From the NCBI RefSeq assembly GCF_012102745.1, contig NZ_JAAVSY010000012.1, positions 16,001 to 80,000 of the forward strand: a stretch of 64,000 bases of DNA, in the 5' to 3' direction. The notes under the pieces were generated by a model. The model was given only the letters and a program-made list of their open reading frames with translations, was not told the origin of the DNA and searched no databases. The position numbers and the translations under genes were made by a program. The DNA is from Haematospirillum sp. H4485 (GTDB lineage: Bacteria; Pseudomonadota; Alphaproteobacteria; Rhodospirillales; Rhodospirillaceae). Shown one piece after another: positions 37,600 to 48,702 of this stretch (position 1 is its first letter; each line of letters begins with the position of its first letter).

Positions 37600-37893
37600 G
37601 GATCCATTTTCTTTTGGGCAAGGGCAACGACACACTGGGGGGAGGCAACGATGCGGATACATTTGCGTATCGCTCCGATTCCTATGGTGACGACATTGTT
37701 CTCGACTTTCATCAGGGAGAAAGTGACCACCTTGATCTTCGGGCAGCAGGCTGGAGAGGAAAAACCCTGATGCTGAGTGAGGATGGCCCGCAAGCCCATG
37801 GTAACGGGCTGTGACTCCGAACAGGATGGCGTTGTCTTGTTTGCCGATGTCGACGGCGACGGGACCAAAGACTTCGGCAGCATCCTGCTTTAA
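37600..37893 (+). pseudogene. Frameshifted C-terminal fragment of an RTX protein
   Basis: One frame reads LLGKGNDTLGGGNDADTFAY and then GDDIVLDFHQGESDHLDLRA, the nonapeptide plus serralysin-type C-terminus, and hits TGA at 37812-37814. The match continues in the next frame as DSEQDGVVLFADVDGDGTKD up to FGSILL and TAA at 37891-37893. A frameshift around 37800-37812 therefore separates two halves of one domain, and no N-terminal portion is present. It is related in layout to the intact RTX gene at 26.9 kb but not a near copy. It sits 77 bp before repeat B. Confidence 0.7.
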
Positions 37894-37970
37894 GCACAAC
37901 CCCCCCGCCCGGACCTGAAAAGGGAGGGGAGCAAAGCGGTCTAAAAAACCTTGCGACATCAGGATCAGAC

Positions 37971-38351
37971 ATCCCGCGCAAGAAAACCGGGGACCCGATG
38001 CCCCTGCCCGGCGGGGAGCAAGGAAGCCGGACGGGATGGCCATCGGGGGGAAACCACACCGGGTCCCCGGTTCAGCGCACGAAGACGCCGGCCACCACAT
38101 GCGCTGACAACACACGTGGTGGCGGGAGGCCAAAAACCCAATAACACTGCCCAACGTCAGGGATATCAGGTGGGCTTATTTCCCTTGCGGGTGTTCTATT
38201 CGCCGCCCTCCCGCCATAAAGCGGAGCGCACGGACCGTGAGCGCAGTCCGTCACCGTACAGACAGTCGCCGCGCAATATGGGCGACTGTCTGCGTTGGGT
38301 ATGTACGAGGTTTTTGGACCTCTATCGACAGGTTTTTGAACTCTGCCGACA
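37971..38351 (+). repeat. Structured ~380-bp repeat, copy B
   Basis: Same orientation as copy A and very similar over its full length, from ATCCCGCGCAAGAAAACC to GCCGACA. Stems in this copy: CCGGGGACCC (37987-37996) with 38061-38070; TCAGCGCA (38072-38079) with TGCGCTGA (38100-38107); GCCACCAC (38091-38098) with GTGGTGGC (38116-38123); GGCGGGAG (38121-38128) with CTCCCGCC (38208-38215); CAGACAGTCGCC (38259-38270) with 38281-38292. It ends about 80 bp upstream of the putative dnaN promoter. Confidence 0.85.
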
Positions 38352-38434
38352 AACAAAATCTTAAGGCACAAGAATATCAATATAAAGCAACTTTAATGCG
38401 TAACATGGCACGCATTCACTATGCGTAAAACCTC

Positions 38435-38462
38435 TTTGAGCCAGCAGAGCCTGTGATATACT
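38435..38462 (+). promoter_or_regulatory. Putative dnaN promoter
   Basis: TTTGAG (38435-38440) and TATACT (38457-38462) are separated by 16 bp, a reasonable housekeeping-sigma arrangement about 110 bp upstream of dnaN. A small dyad ACGCAT-N5-ATGCGT (38411-38427) lies just upstream and could be a regulator site. Confidence 0.45.
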
Positions 38463-38574
38463 CCCGTCCCCCGTTTGCTCCACAAGCTGAACAAGCCGAA
38501 TCAGACGGGGGTCTGTTTCGGTTGTGCCGAAGCAGGATCCCACACCCGTTTTCCAGTGCCAGGTGACAACGACC

Positions 38575-39693
38575 GTGAAACTGACCATCGAACGCAGCAC
38601 CCTTCTGAAGTCCCTTGGCCACGTTCAAAGCGTTGTTGAACGGCGCAACACAATCCCCATACTGTCTAATGTCCGCCTGCAGGCGCGGGATGGCGTGCTG
38701 GCCCTGAACGCCACCGACATGGATCTGGAAGTTGTCAAAAGCATCCCGGCTTCAGTAGAGCGTGACGGTGCCACGACGGCACCCGCCCATACCCTGTTTG
38801 AAATTGTCAAAAAACTACCCGATGGCTGCCAAGTGGAAATGTCCTGGGACAGCGAGCGGAACCAGATGACCCTGCGGTCCGGGCGGTCGCGTTTTTCCCT
38901 GTCCTGCCTTCCGGTAGAAGAGTTCCCGACGATGGAAGAAGGCGGATACAGCCACACCTTTGCTGTATCCTCCAGCGATATACAAAGCTTGGTGGACCGC
39001 ACCCGCTTTGCGATCTCTACAGAAGAGACCCGCTATTACCTGAACGGAATCTACCTTCACACTGCTGTTGTTGATGGCAACCCTGCCCTGCGGGCTGTTG
39101 CCACCGATGGCCACCGTCTGGCCAAGGCCGAAATCGCCCTGCCGGAAGGTGCGGCGGACATGCCCGGGGTGATCGTGCCCCGTAAAACCGTTTCCGAGCT
39201 ACGCAAGTTGATGGAGGAGGGAAACGCGGATGTCTCCGTATCCCTGTCAACAAGCCGGATCCGTTTTGTTCTGGGCAATGCCGTCCTGACATCAAAGCTG
39301 ATAGAAGGAACCTATCCGGATTACGAACAGGTTATTCCGCATAACAACGACCTGCACCTGGAAGTAGACAAGAAGCTGTTCTCCGACGCCGTGGACCGGG
39401 TTTCAACCGTTTCGGGTGACAAGCACCGCACGATCAAGGTCAGGATCGAGGATGGGTCCCTGACGCTCTCGGCCTCCAATGCCGAGGCCGGAAATGCCCA
39501 GGAAGAGGTGGAGTGCATTTACAGCGCCCAGCCCCTGGAGATTGGCTTCAACAGTCGCTACCTTCTTGATATCATGTCACAAATAGAGGGCAGCGCGGCC
39601 CGCCTGTCGATGGCCGACACGGCATCCCCGGCTATTATCCGTGAATCTGCGGATGACACGGCGGTCTATGTGCTGATGCCGGTGCGTGTCTGA
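38575..39693 (+). CDS. dnaN: DNA polymerase III beta subunit (sliding clamp)
   Basis: A 372-residue processivity clamp. The start is GTG 38575, giving the family N-terminus KLTIERSTLLKSLGHVQSVV with AGGTG upstream. A longer frame from 38524 adds non-conserved residues. Three clamp domains are evident, with NTIPILSNVRL near residue 25, TRFAISTEETRYYLNGIYLH in domain 2 and the C-terminal VYVLMPVRV that lines the partner-binding pocket. Its stop overlaps the recF start by 8 bp. Confidence 0.96.
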   Translation: MKLTIERSTLLKSLGHVQSVVERRNTIPILSNVRLQARDGVLALNATDMDLEVVKSIPASVERDGATTAPAHTLFEIVKKLPDGCQVEMSWDSERNQMTLRSGRSRFSLSCLPVEEFPTMEEGGYSHTFAVSSSDIQSLVDRTRFAISTEETRYYLNGIYLHTAVVDGNPALRAVATDGHRLAKAEIALPEGAADMPGVIVPRKTVSELRKLMEEGNADVSVSLSTSRIRFVLGNAVLTSKLIEGTYPDYEQVIPHNNDLHLEVDKKLFSDAVDRVSTVSGDKHRTIKVRIEDGSLTLSASNAEAGNAQEEVECIYSAQPLEIGFNSRYLLDIMSQIEGSAARLSMADTASPAIIRESADDTAVYVLMPVRV

Positions 39694-40825
39694 CGCGTCC
39701 CTTTTTCCGGCCATTGGCGTCAGCCGCTTGGTCCTGACTGATTTTCGCGGTTGGAACAGTCTGCAACTGGAAGCTGGAATGGCACCGGTTGTTCTGACCG
39801 GACCGAATGGATCCGGAAAGACCAATCTGCTGGAAGCCTTGTCGTTCCTGGCTCCTGGTCGCGGTCTACGTCGCGCCAGGTTGCAGGACGTCACCCGCAG
39901 CGATCACGCCATGGGCATGCAAGGGGGTTGGGGTATTGCCGCCACCGTGCACACTGCCGATGGTCCTGTAGATCTGGGAACCGGCAGAGACCCGGGCCCT
40001 TCGGATCGGCGCGTTGTACGCATCAACGGCATCAATGCCCGCAGCCAGACCGAGCTGGGGGATATCGTGTCTATTGTCTGGTTGACACCGGCGATGGACC
40101 GGCTTTTTACCGAAAGTCCATCAGGGCGACGTCGTTTCCTGGATCGCCTGGTCTTCGGGCTGTATCCCGGACATGCCGGGCACCTGTCGGCCTATGAGAA
40201 AGCGCTGCGACAAAGAACCAGCCTGCTGCGGGACAACGTCAATGACCCTGCCTGGATGGCTCTGCTGGAGAACACCATGGCATCGCACGGGGTTGCCATA
40301 GCAGCAGCCCGGCAAGATATCATAACACGGCTGAACCGGGCCCTGTCACGGGTTGCGCCGCCCTTCCCCCGGCCCGATCTCGGGCTGAACGGGTGGCTTG
40401 AAAGCTTGCTGGAGGATCACCCGGCAACTGATGTCGAGGATCTGTTCCGCCAGCATATGTGCCAGAACCGCCACCGGGAAAGTGCCGGCATGCCGGCCGA
40501 GGGACCACACCGCACTGACCTGATGGTACATAACCACAGCAATGACCAGCCTGCTGCCCGCTGCTCCACCGGCGAACAAAAGGCACTTTTATTGTCAATC
40601 CTGTTGGCCCAGGCCAGGATACAGGGCGCACAACGGGGAACAGCCCCGCTGCTGCTTCTGGATGAGGTGGCCGCCCATCTGGATGCACAGCGTCGCGAGG
40701 CCCTGTTTGAAGCCTTGATTGCACTGGGTGCCCAGGCATGGCTGACCGGAACCGACCGGGCCCTGTTTGAACCCTTTGGGAACCGGGCGCAGTTTTTTGA
40801 CGTTTCTGACGGCCAATTGCACTAG
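39686..40825 (+). CDS. recF: DNA replication and repair protein RecF
   Basis: A 379-residue SMC-like ATPase that helps load RecA at gapped DNA. Walker A is GPNGSGKTNLLEALS near residues 39-53, the RecF segment VWLTPAMDRLFTESPSGRRRF follows near 130-150, the signature is CSTGEQKALLLSILLA and Walker B is PLLLLDEVAAHLD. The start is GTG 39686 overlapping dnaN, so translation is coupled. gyrB follows after 57 bp. The order dnaN-recF-gyrB is conserved in many bacteria. Confidence 0.95.
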   Translation: MSDASLFPAIGVSRLVLTDFRGWNSLQLEAGMAPVVLTGPNGSGKTNLLEALSFLAPGRGLRRARLQDVTRSDHAMGMQGGWGIAATVHTADGPVDLGTGRDPGPSDRRVVRINGINARSQTELGDIVSIVWLTPAMDRLFTESPSGRRRFLDRLVFGLYPGHAGHLSAYEKALRQRTSLLRDNVNDPAWMALLENTMASHGVAIAAARQDIITRLNRALSRVAPPFPRPDLGLNGWLESLLEDHPATDVEDLFRQHMCQNRHRESAGMPAEGPHRTDLMVHNHSNDQPAARCSTGEQKALLLSILLAQARIQGAQRGTAPLLLLDEVAAHLDAQRREALFEALIALGAQAWLTGTDRALFEPFGNRAQFFDVSDGQLH

Positions 40826-40870
40826 AATACCCCTCCCCGCCAGCCAGCGGGGAAAGCAAGGACGAAGTGA

Positions 40871-43312
<2,442 letters not shown>

Positions 43313-43351
43313 TCCAGAACACGGGAACGGAGGGAAAGGCGGCGGACACCC

Positions 43352-43597
43352 CTATCCCTTCGGAACCGGGGAAACATCACCAAGGGGAGCATTGGGGACG
43401 CAGACGGTTACCCGGATATCCTGTCCGGATTCTAGGGAGTCGCGAACTTGGAGGAACTCCTCCTCACGTTCGACAAAGTCTTCGCAAGCACGGAAGACCA
43501 GCTCTTCCAGTTGACACTGCCCTGCCTCCGCCAAAGCTTGCAGACGCAGGTAGAGATCCTCGGACAGATTGATGATCAAGGCAGGCGCAGTCTTCAT
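43352..43597 (-). CDS. Small ribbon-helix-helix-like protein
   Basis: The ATG at 43597, with GGGGAG about 10 nt upstream, gives 81 residues. MKTAPALIINLSEDLYLRLQ has a beta strand followed by a helix, and LEELVFRACEDFVEREEEFL forms the second helix, matching the CopG/Arc ribbon-helix-helix layout. The C-terminus is a short tail with VTVCVPNAP. No toxin partner is adjacent, so it may be a solitary regulator rather than an antitoxin. A longer frame from 43678 is not supported by a ribosome site. It converges on gyrB. Confidence 0.6.
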   Translation of the reverse strand: MKTAPALIINLSEDLYLRLQALAEAGQCQLEELVFRACEDFVEREEEFLQVRDSLESGQDIRVTVCVPNAPLGDVSPVPKG

Positions 43598-43883
43598 TGC
43601 GGCTTTCTCCCCCGGAAACGGAAAGGCAGAATAGCAGAAAAAAAGCAACGATTCGCCGATTTCTGCATCTTGCAGCACAAACAGCCATACGATTGCCCCA
43701 AGTATAGGGGAGAAAATATCCTGTCACTTCATGATCCTGACAAAAGCGTCACCAAGAGATGTGGGGATACCTTTGCATCAGGCTGCTGTCTCGGGTATCA
43801 AGCCCTTGCTTCGGTCACAGTTTGTAGTCCCAGGACCTTTCTTGTGACCTCTCCCACCCGGAACACATAGAAAACCGGATACG

Positions 43884-46034
43884 ATGTCTCCTTCTGGCTC
43901 CTGCCCCGTTCCTGACCCTGCAACGCCCGGAATCCGCCTGGATCCTGATGATATCAGGAACCGTATGCTGTCATCGCGTCCGGCCTATGGCAGCAGTCTG
44001 GCCAGAATATGGGGCAAACTCCGGACAGAAAAGCGGCCAAAAAAGGCAAAAAACACCGGAAGATCCAAGCCCAAGCGGTCAACACGACAAGGGCAAGAAC
44101 CAAGAAAAACCGGCAGGAGCAAGAATACGCGCCGTTCACGCTCCCTTGTCTGGCGCCTGACACGCTGGACTCTGAGCATCATGCTGTGGGGGTGCATGGT
44201 GGTTGGCCTGATTCTGGGCGGGTTTGCCCTTGACCTGCCACGGATCGACCTTACGGCAGCCATGACCCGCAAGCCTTCCATTACCCTTGTCGATGAGAAC
44301 GGCGCCTTGGTCGCCACGTATGGGGACCAATATGGCGATGTTGTACCGGTCAATGCCATGTCTCACTGGCTGCCTGAGGCGGTTATGTCCATTGAGGACC
44401 GGCGGTTCTACAGTCACCCGGGCATTGACCCCCTAGGGCTTTTGCGGGCCGTAGTAACCAACTGGCAGGCGGGGCAAACCGTACAGGGTGGTTCCACCAT
44501 TACGCAGCAAACTGCCAAGAATCTATTCCTGACCCGCGACCGTACCTTCAAGCGCAAGGCCCAGGAGCTGATGCTCGCCTTGTGGCTGGAATGGACGTTC
44601 AGCAAGGAACAGATCTTCAGCCTGTACCTGAACCGCGTATATCTGGGTGCCGGTACCTATGGCATGGAAGCGGCCTCCCGGAAATATTTCGGAGTATCCA
44701 CGCGCCATGTCACACCCTATCAAGCCGCCGTGCTGGCCGGGTTGCTGAAAGCTCCATCCCGCTATAACCCCGAGAACAACAAGGTCAATGCCCATGCACG
44801 GGCCAGAACTGTCCTCCAGTCCATGGTCGCGTCGGGCGTTCTGACACAAGCTCAGGCCGAACACGCCTCGTCCGAAGGAGAACGGTATCTGGCTTCACTG
44901 CCACCCCGCAGCCATACCGGGCGGTATTTCAGTGACTTTGTCCTGGATCAGCTTGACGACCTGGTCGGCACGGTCGATACCGACCTTGTGGTAAGAACAA
45001 CGTTCAACAAGCAAACCCAGAAGAGTGCAGAGCATGCACTGAACACCGTACTGAACCAGTATGGCGCAACACGCCACGCCACGCAGGGAGCTGTTGTGGT
45101 CATGAGCCCGCAAGGGGCCGTACGCGCGATTGTGGGCGGAACGGACTACAGCACAAGCCAGTACAACCGGGCAACGCAAGCAACCCGGCAACCCGGATCA
45201 TCGTTCAAGACGTTTGTATATCTTGCGGCTCTGGAACAGGGTCTTTCACCTGATGACATCATTCAGGATGAACCCCTGACGATCCGCAACTGGTCGCCAC
45301 AAAACTTTGACCGCCAATTCCGCGGAGATGTTACGGTACGCGAGGCTGTCGCCCGCTCGATCAATACGGTTGCTGTCCGGGTTGCCATGAAAACAGGTCT
45401 ACGTACCGTGGCACGCACAGCCCGCCGACTGGGCCTTTCCGTATCGCGTGTCGGGGAAGAAAGCCCGGCCATGGCCCTGGGAACAGAAGACAACACCCTG
45501 CTGGCCATGACAGCGGCCTATGCTCCCTTGGCGAATGGAGGCATGGCCGCCTATCCATATTCCATCCTTGATATCACCACGCGGGATGGGCAAGTCCTTT
45601 ACGAACGCATCGGAACAGCCGGTACACGGGTTATACGCCCGGATGTAGTGGCGCAGATGAACCAGCTTCTTGGTGGTGTCCTGTCCTGGGGAACCGGAAA
45701 AGCCGCAACCCTGGACCGGCCAGCAGGGGCCAAAACGGGTACCAGCCAGACTTACCGCGATGCGCTTTATCTTGGCTATACCGCCGATTATGTGACCGGT
45801 GTCTGGATTGGTAATGACGACAACAGCCCGATGAAACGGGTTACGGGAGGAACCCTGCCCGCTCAGGTGTGGAAACAGGTCATGGAAGACATTCACCGCG
45901 GCCTGCCCGCACGCCCGATACCATCGTCACGATCCTCTTCGGACCCGGATCATGACCAGGAAGAAGCCCCGCCGGCAATCTGGACACCTGCTGATGAAAT
46001 AGACCGCCTGCAGGACATGTTCGGACGCCGTTAG
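43884..46034 (+). CDS. Class A penicillin-binding protein (PBP1A family)
   Basis: A 716-residue bifunctional peptidoglycan synthase. The cytoplasmic N-terminus (about 95 residues) is very rich in Lys/Arg (KKAKNTGRSKPKRSTRQG), then one membrane anchor (about 98-118, LSIMLWGCMVVGLILGGFAL). The GT51 transglycosylase has the catalytic Glu in EDRRFYSHPGID and GGSTITQQTAKNLFL. The transpeptidase has SxxK in GSSFKTFVYLAAL, SxN in RSINTVAVRV and KTG in AGAKTGTSQTYRDA. The C-terminus ends with a Pro/Asp-rich tail. It converges on the solute-binding protein gene with a 4-bp overlap. Confidence 0.93.
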   Translation: MSPSGSCPVPDPATPGIRLDPDDIRNRMLSSRPAYGSSLARIWGKLRTEKRPKKAKNTGRSKPKRSTRQGQEPRKTGRSKNTRRSRSLVWRLTRWTLSIMLWGCMVVGLILGGFALDLPRIDLTAAMTRKPSITLVDENGALVATYGDQYGDVVPVNAMSHWLPEAVMSIEDRRFYSHPGIDPLGLLRAVVTNWQAGQTVQGGSTITQQTAKNLFLTRDRTFKRKAQELMLALWLEWTFSKEQIFSLYLNRVYLGAGTYGMEAASRKYFGVSTRHVTPYQAAVLAGLLKAPSRYNPENNKVNAHARARTVLQSMVASGVLTQAQAEHASSEGERYLASLPPRSHTGRYFSDFVLDQLDDLVGTVDTDLVVRTTFNKQTQKSAEHALNTVLNQYGATRHATQGAVVVMSPQGAVRAIVGGTDYSTSQYNRATQATRQPGSSFKTFVYLAALEQGLSPDDIIQDEPLTIRNWSPQNFDRQFRGDVTVREAVARSINTVAVRVAMKTGLRTVARTARRLGLSVSRVGEESPAMALGTEDNTLLAMTAAYAPLANGGMAAYPYSILDITTRDGQVLYERIGTAGTRVIRPDVVAQMNQLLGGVLSWGTGKAATLDRPAGAKTGTSQTYRDALYLGYTADYVTGVWIGNDDNSPMKRVTGGTLPAQVWKQVMEDIHRGLPARPIPSSRSSSDPDHDQEEAPPAIWTPADEIDRLQDMFGRR

Positions 46035-46822
46035 AACACCAAGGCTTTCTCAAAAATCGTTGAGACATCCAGAGCAGACAGAGCCGCATCCAGACGGGCA
46101 CGGGCCGCCTCTCCTTCGTCTGTCTTGCGGAAACACACGTGCAAGGTCTTGTTCTCAAGAATCTGACTGTTGAATTCCAGGACATCTCCCTCCGCAATCA
46201 GGGATGAGTCTGTTTTCAGCAGATAGGACATCACGTTATGGTCAACCACAGCAGCCACAACCCTTTTTGCAATAACCTTGCGCAAGTTACTGACGTCATC
46301 AATCGCTGTATCCGTACTCAGGCGACCAGCAGCCACCCGGGCATCAAAGTCAGATGTATTGACATAGCCCGAAACAGTGCCAATCGGTACTGATGCAAGA
46401 TCATCCAGCGTATTCCAGAACAACGGTCTGTCCCTGCGCTGTGCAAACCCCAAGGGACCAATGCCAATCGGCTTGCTGAACAGGCACTGACTGTCCAGAT
46501 CCCGGGACATATACTCCGGAAAGTAACCAACATACCCTTGGCTCTCCAAGCCTATGCGAACAGCCCGTTGCCAAGGATAGAAGGCTGCGCTGAAGGTATC
46601 CCCACCATGCTTGGCTGCCTCTTGCAAAACAATCGCAGCCGCACCGGCACCGGGCAAAGCCTCGCCGGTATAGGGAGGCCATTCCAAGGTGCTGAGCCTC
46701 AACTCACCAGCATGGGATACGGGGGCCACAAGAAAAAACGTGCAGGATAACAGGACAACGGAACACGCACGAACGGCAGAACCACGACTGACCTGTTTCT
46801 TGTCCTCGCCTCGCCTGCTCAT
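46031..46822 (-). CDS. Periplasmic solute-binding protein (family 3-like)
   Basis: A 263-residue exported protein. The signal peptide ([17 protein letters not shown]) ends near residue 38, and the mature part starts [14 protein letters not shown], the opening of amino-acid-type binding proteins. A hinge region with [19 protein letters not shown] follows. It is preceded by a chemoreceptor gene with an ATGA overlap and has no ABC permease genes around. It may therefore present a ligand to the receptor or sense something rather than feed transport. This is inference. Confidence 0.78.
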   Translation of the reverse strand: MSRRGEDKKQVSRGSAVRACSVVLLSCTFFLVAPVSHAGELRLSTLEWPPYTGEALPGAGAAAIVLQEAAKHGGDTFSAAFYPWQRAVRIGLESQGYVGYFPEYMSRDLDSQCLFSKPIGIGPLGFAQRRDRPLFWNTLDDLASVPIGTVSGYVNTSDFDARVAAGRLSTDTAIDDVSNLRKVIAKRVVAAVVDHNVMSYLLKTDSSLIAEGDVLEFNSQILENKTLHVCFRKTDEGEAARARLDAALSALDVSTIFEKALVF

Positions 46823-48399
46823 GCGGAACGCATGTCCAGCAAGAACTTCTCGACACAGTCGCGCAGGTTCTCCGTTTCGCTCTTCAGCCCCTCGGCAACA
46901 CGGTACATGCTGGAAGACATGTCACCTGTCTTGGCTGCGGCTGTAGACACTTCCCCGATGCGGTCGACGATACTGCGGTTCCCCGCAGCAACACCACCCA
47001 CCGCGCGGGCAATCTCGCGCGTTGCCGCGCCCTGTTCCTCAACAGCCGACGCAATATTGGCAACGACCGCGTCCACGGAATGAATGGTCCCCACAGCCTG
47101 ACGAATGGCCGAGCTGACATCCCCCGATGCTTTCTGGACAGCCGTGATCTGACGGGCAATTTCGTCTGTGGCCCGGGTTGTCTGGTTTGCCAGGCTCTTG
47201 ACCTCGTTGGCGACAACAGCAAACCCTTTGCCGGCCTCACCGGCACGGGCCGCCTCGATCGTTGCATTCAGTGCAAGGAGGTTGGTCTGACTGGCGATAT
47301 CCGTAATCAGATTGACAATCTCGCCGATCCGCCCCGTTGCTTCTGACAGGATGCCCATGGTCTTGGCCGCACCCTCAATCCCCCGTACTGCATCGGCCGT
47401 GATGTGGGTGCTGTCCTCGACCTGACGGCTGATTTCACCGATGGAGGCTCCCAGCTCTTCCGCCGCCGTTGCCACGGCTTCAATGTCCAGGGAGGCCTGC
47501 TCGGCAGAATGATTGACAGCCTGGCTCTCGTCACGGGTACGGTCCGCCGCCTGCTGCAGGGTATCCGAAGACCCGAAAACTTCTTCCGCACTGCCTGACA
47601 GAGTCCGCAACATGGAACTGACGGCCGTATCAAAAGCTGCCGTAAGTTTCTCGCGCAGGGCTGTTCTCTGGCGGCGTTGCTCGCGGGCTTCTTCCGCCTC
47701 GCGTTCCAGCTCGCGGTTACGCTTCATATTCTGCTGGAATGTCCCGACAGCACCTGCAATGGAGCCAATTTCATCAGTACGTTCCTTGTGGGGAACCTCA
47801 ACATCCAGTCGATCGGCCGCCAGCTCATCGATAACGGCAGCAATATCAACCAAGGGACGGGTGATTTGCCGAATGATGGCAAAGAGAATAACAACCAGGA
47901 TCAGGTTGCTGAGGATAATGATCACAACGCCGGAAAAAATCGCACTCTGGCGGGCTGCTTGCTTGGAATGGTCGCTGACAACGATATGCAGGGTGGCAAT
48001 CTGCTTGTCTTCCCGAACAACCGACTGGTGGATCATGGAGACACTGGATGGCAAAGCATCCTGTTCAAGAGTTGTATAGTCTATATCTCCGGCCATCTTC
48101 TTGCTGAGAACCTTGCCCGTATCATCCGTGACCCAGGCAGCCTCAAAATCCGGATCGGCCGCAAGGGCGTTGGTCAACTGCTGCAGAACCTCAAGATTGA
48201 AATCCCAGATTGGCTGAACCATGGCCGCAGCCTGAAGGTTGGCAACCAGAGACGCACGGGTATCCACAGCCTTGCCCATCAGGCGGTCTGTTACAATAAC
48301 GCTGGCAACGGTTGAAATGATCAGGAACCCTGAAACCACGGAAGCAATAACGGCAATCAGCTTCACGGCGATTGTCGTTTTCTTTGGATGCTCGGACAT
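46819..48399 (-). CDS. Methyl-accepting chemotaxis protein
   Basis: A 526-residue transmembrane chemoreceptor. TM1 (about 12-35) and TM2 (about 150-175, [17 protein letters not shown]) enclose a periplasmic sensor of about 115 residues. A HAMP domain follows ([20 protein letters not shown]). The signalling domain has the conserved tip with [20 protein letters not shown] and [20 protein letters not shown]. It ends at residue 526 without a CheR-tether pentapeptide. It is cotranscribed with the overlapping solute-binding protein. The ligand is unknown. Confidence 0.93.
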   Translation of the reverse strand: MSEHPKKTTIAVKLIAVIASVVSGFLIISTVASVIVTDRLMGKAVDTRASLVANLQAAAMVQPIWDFNLEVLQQLTNALAADPDFEAAWVTDDTGKVLSKKMAGDIDYTTLEQDALPSSVSMIHQSVVREDKQIATLHIVVSDHSKQAARQSAIFSGVVIIILSNLILVVILFAIIRQITRPLVDIAAVIDELAADRLDVEVPHKERTDEIGSIAGAVGTFQQNMKRNRELEREAEEAREQRRQRTALREKLTAAFDTAVSSMLRTLSGSAEEVFGSSDTLQQAADRTRDESQAVNHSAEQASLDIEAVATAAEELGASIGEISRQVEDSTHITADAVRGIEGAAKTMGILSEATGRIGEIVNLITDIASQTNLLALNATIEAARAGEAGKGFAVVANEVKSLANQTTRATDEIARQITAVQKASGDVSSAIRQAVGTIHSVDAVVANIASAVEEQGAATREIARAVGGVAAGNRSIVDRIGEVSTAAAKTGDMSSSMYRVAEGLKSETENLRDCVEKFLLDMRSA

Positions 48400-48618
48400 G
48401 GTTTACTCCTGTCAGGACACCTGTAACGCCATTCCTCATGTACTGCCCAAAAGGCTTACACCCTGTTTCTCACCCTGTCGCCAGGACAAAAGGCAATACA
48501 AACAGGGACAAGGGTACAAGCGACCTACCCGGCTATAAACCGGGGCAAAATCACTATACCTGCAAAATAGAACACAAGCCCCGCTGATACCCGGGTTCCG
48601 TAACCCTTTCAGGGCCAA

Positions 48619-48664
48619 AAAAGCAGAAAAGCCGTGTTCCTGCCGGGAAGGCGGGAACACGGCT
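48619..48664 (-). terminator. Strong terminator after dnaJ
   Basis: GCCGTGTTCC-TGCC (48631-48644) pairs with GGCGGGAACACGGC (48650-48663) with a tiny loop. On the minus strand it is followed by TTTTCTGCTTTTTT. It lies 39 bp after the dnaJ stop and would end the dnaK-dnaJ transcript. Confidence 0.88.
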
Positions 48665-48702
48665 TTGACCAGGCGGAAAACTCCACGGACACAGACCGGT
48701 CA

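Noticed and set aside
38221..38300. Resemblance of the ACAGACAGTCGCCGC segment in the repeat to the start of RNase P RNA
   Set aside because: The essential GAGGAAAGTCC and ACAGAA core elements of RNase P RNA are missing and there are three copies, so it is not rnpB.
37965..38364. Open frames inside the structured repeat (both strands)
   Set aside because: Frames present in copies A and B are broken or shifted in copy C, while stems are largely kept; this favours a non-coding element.
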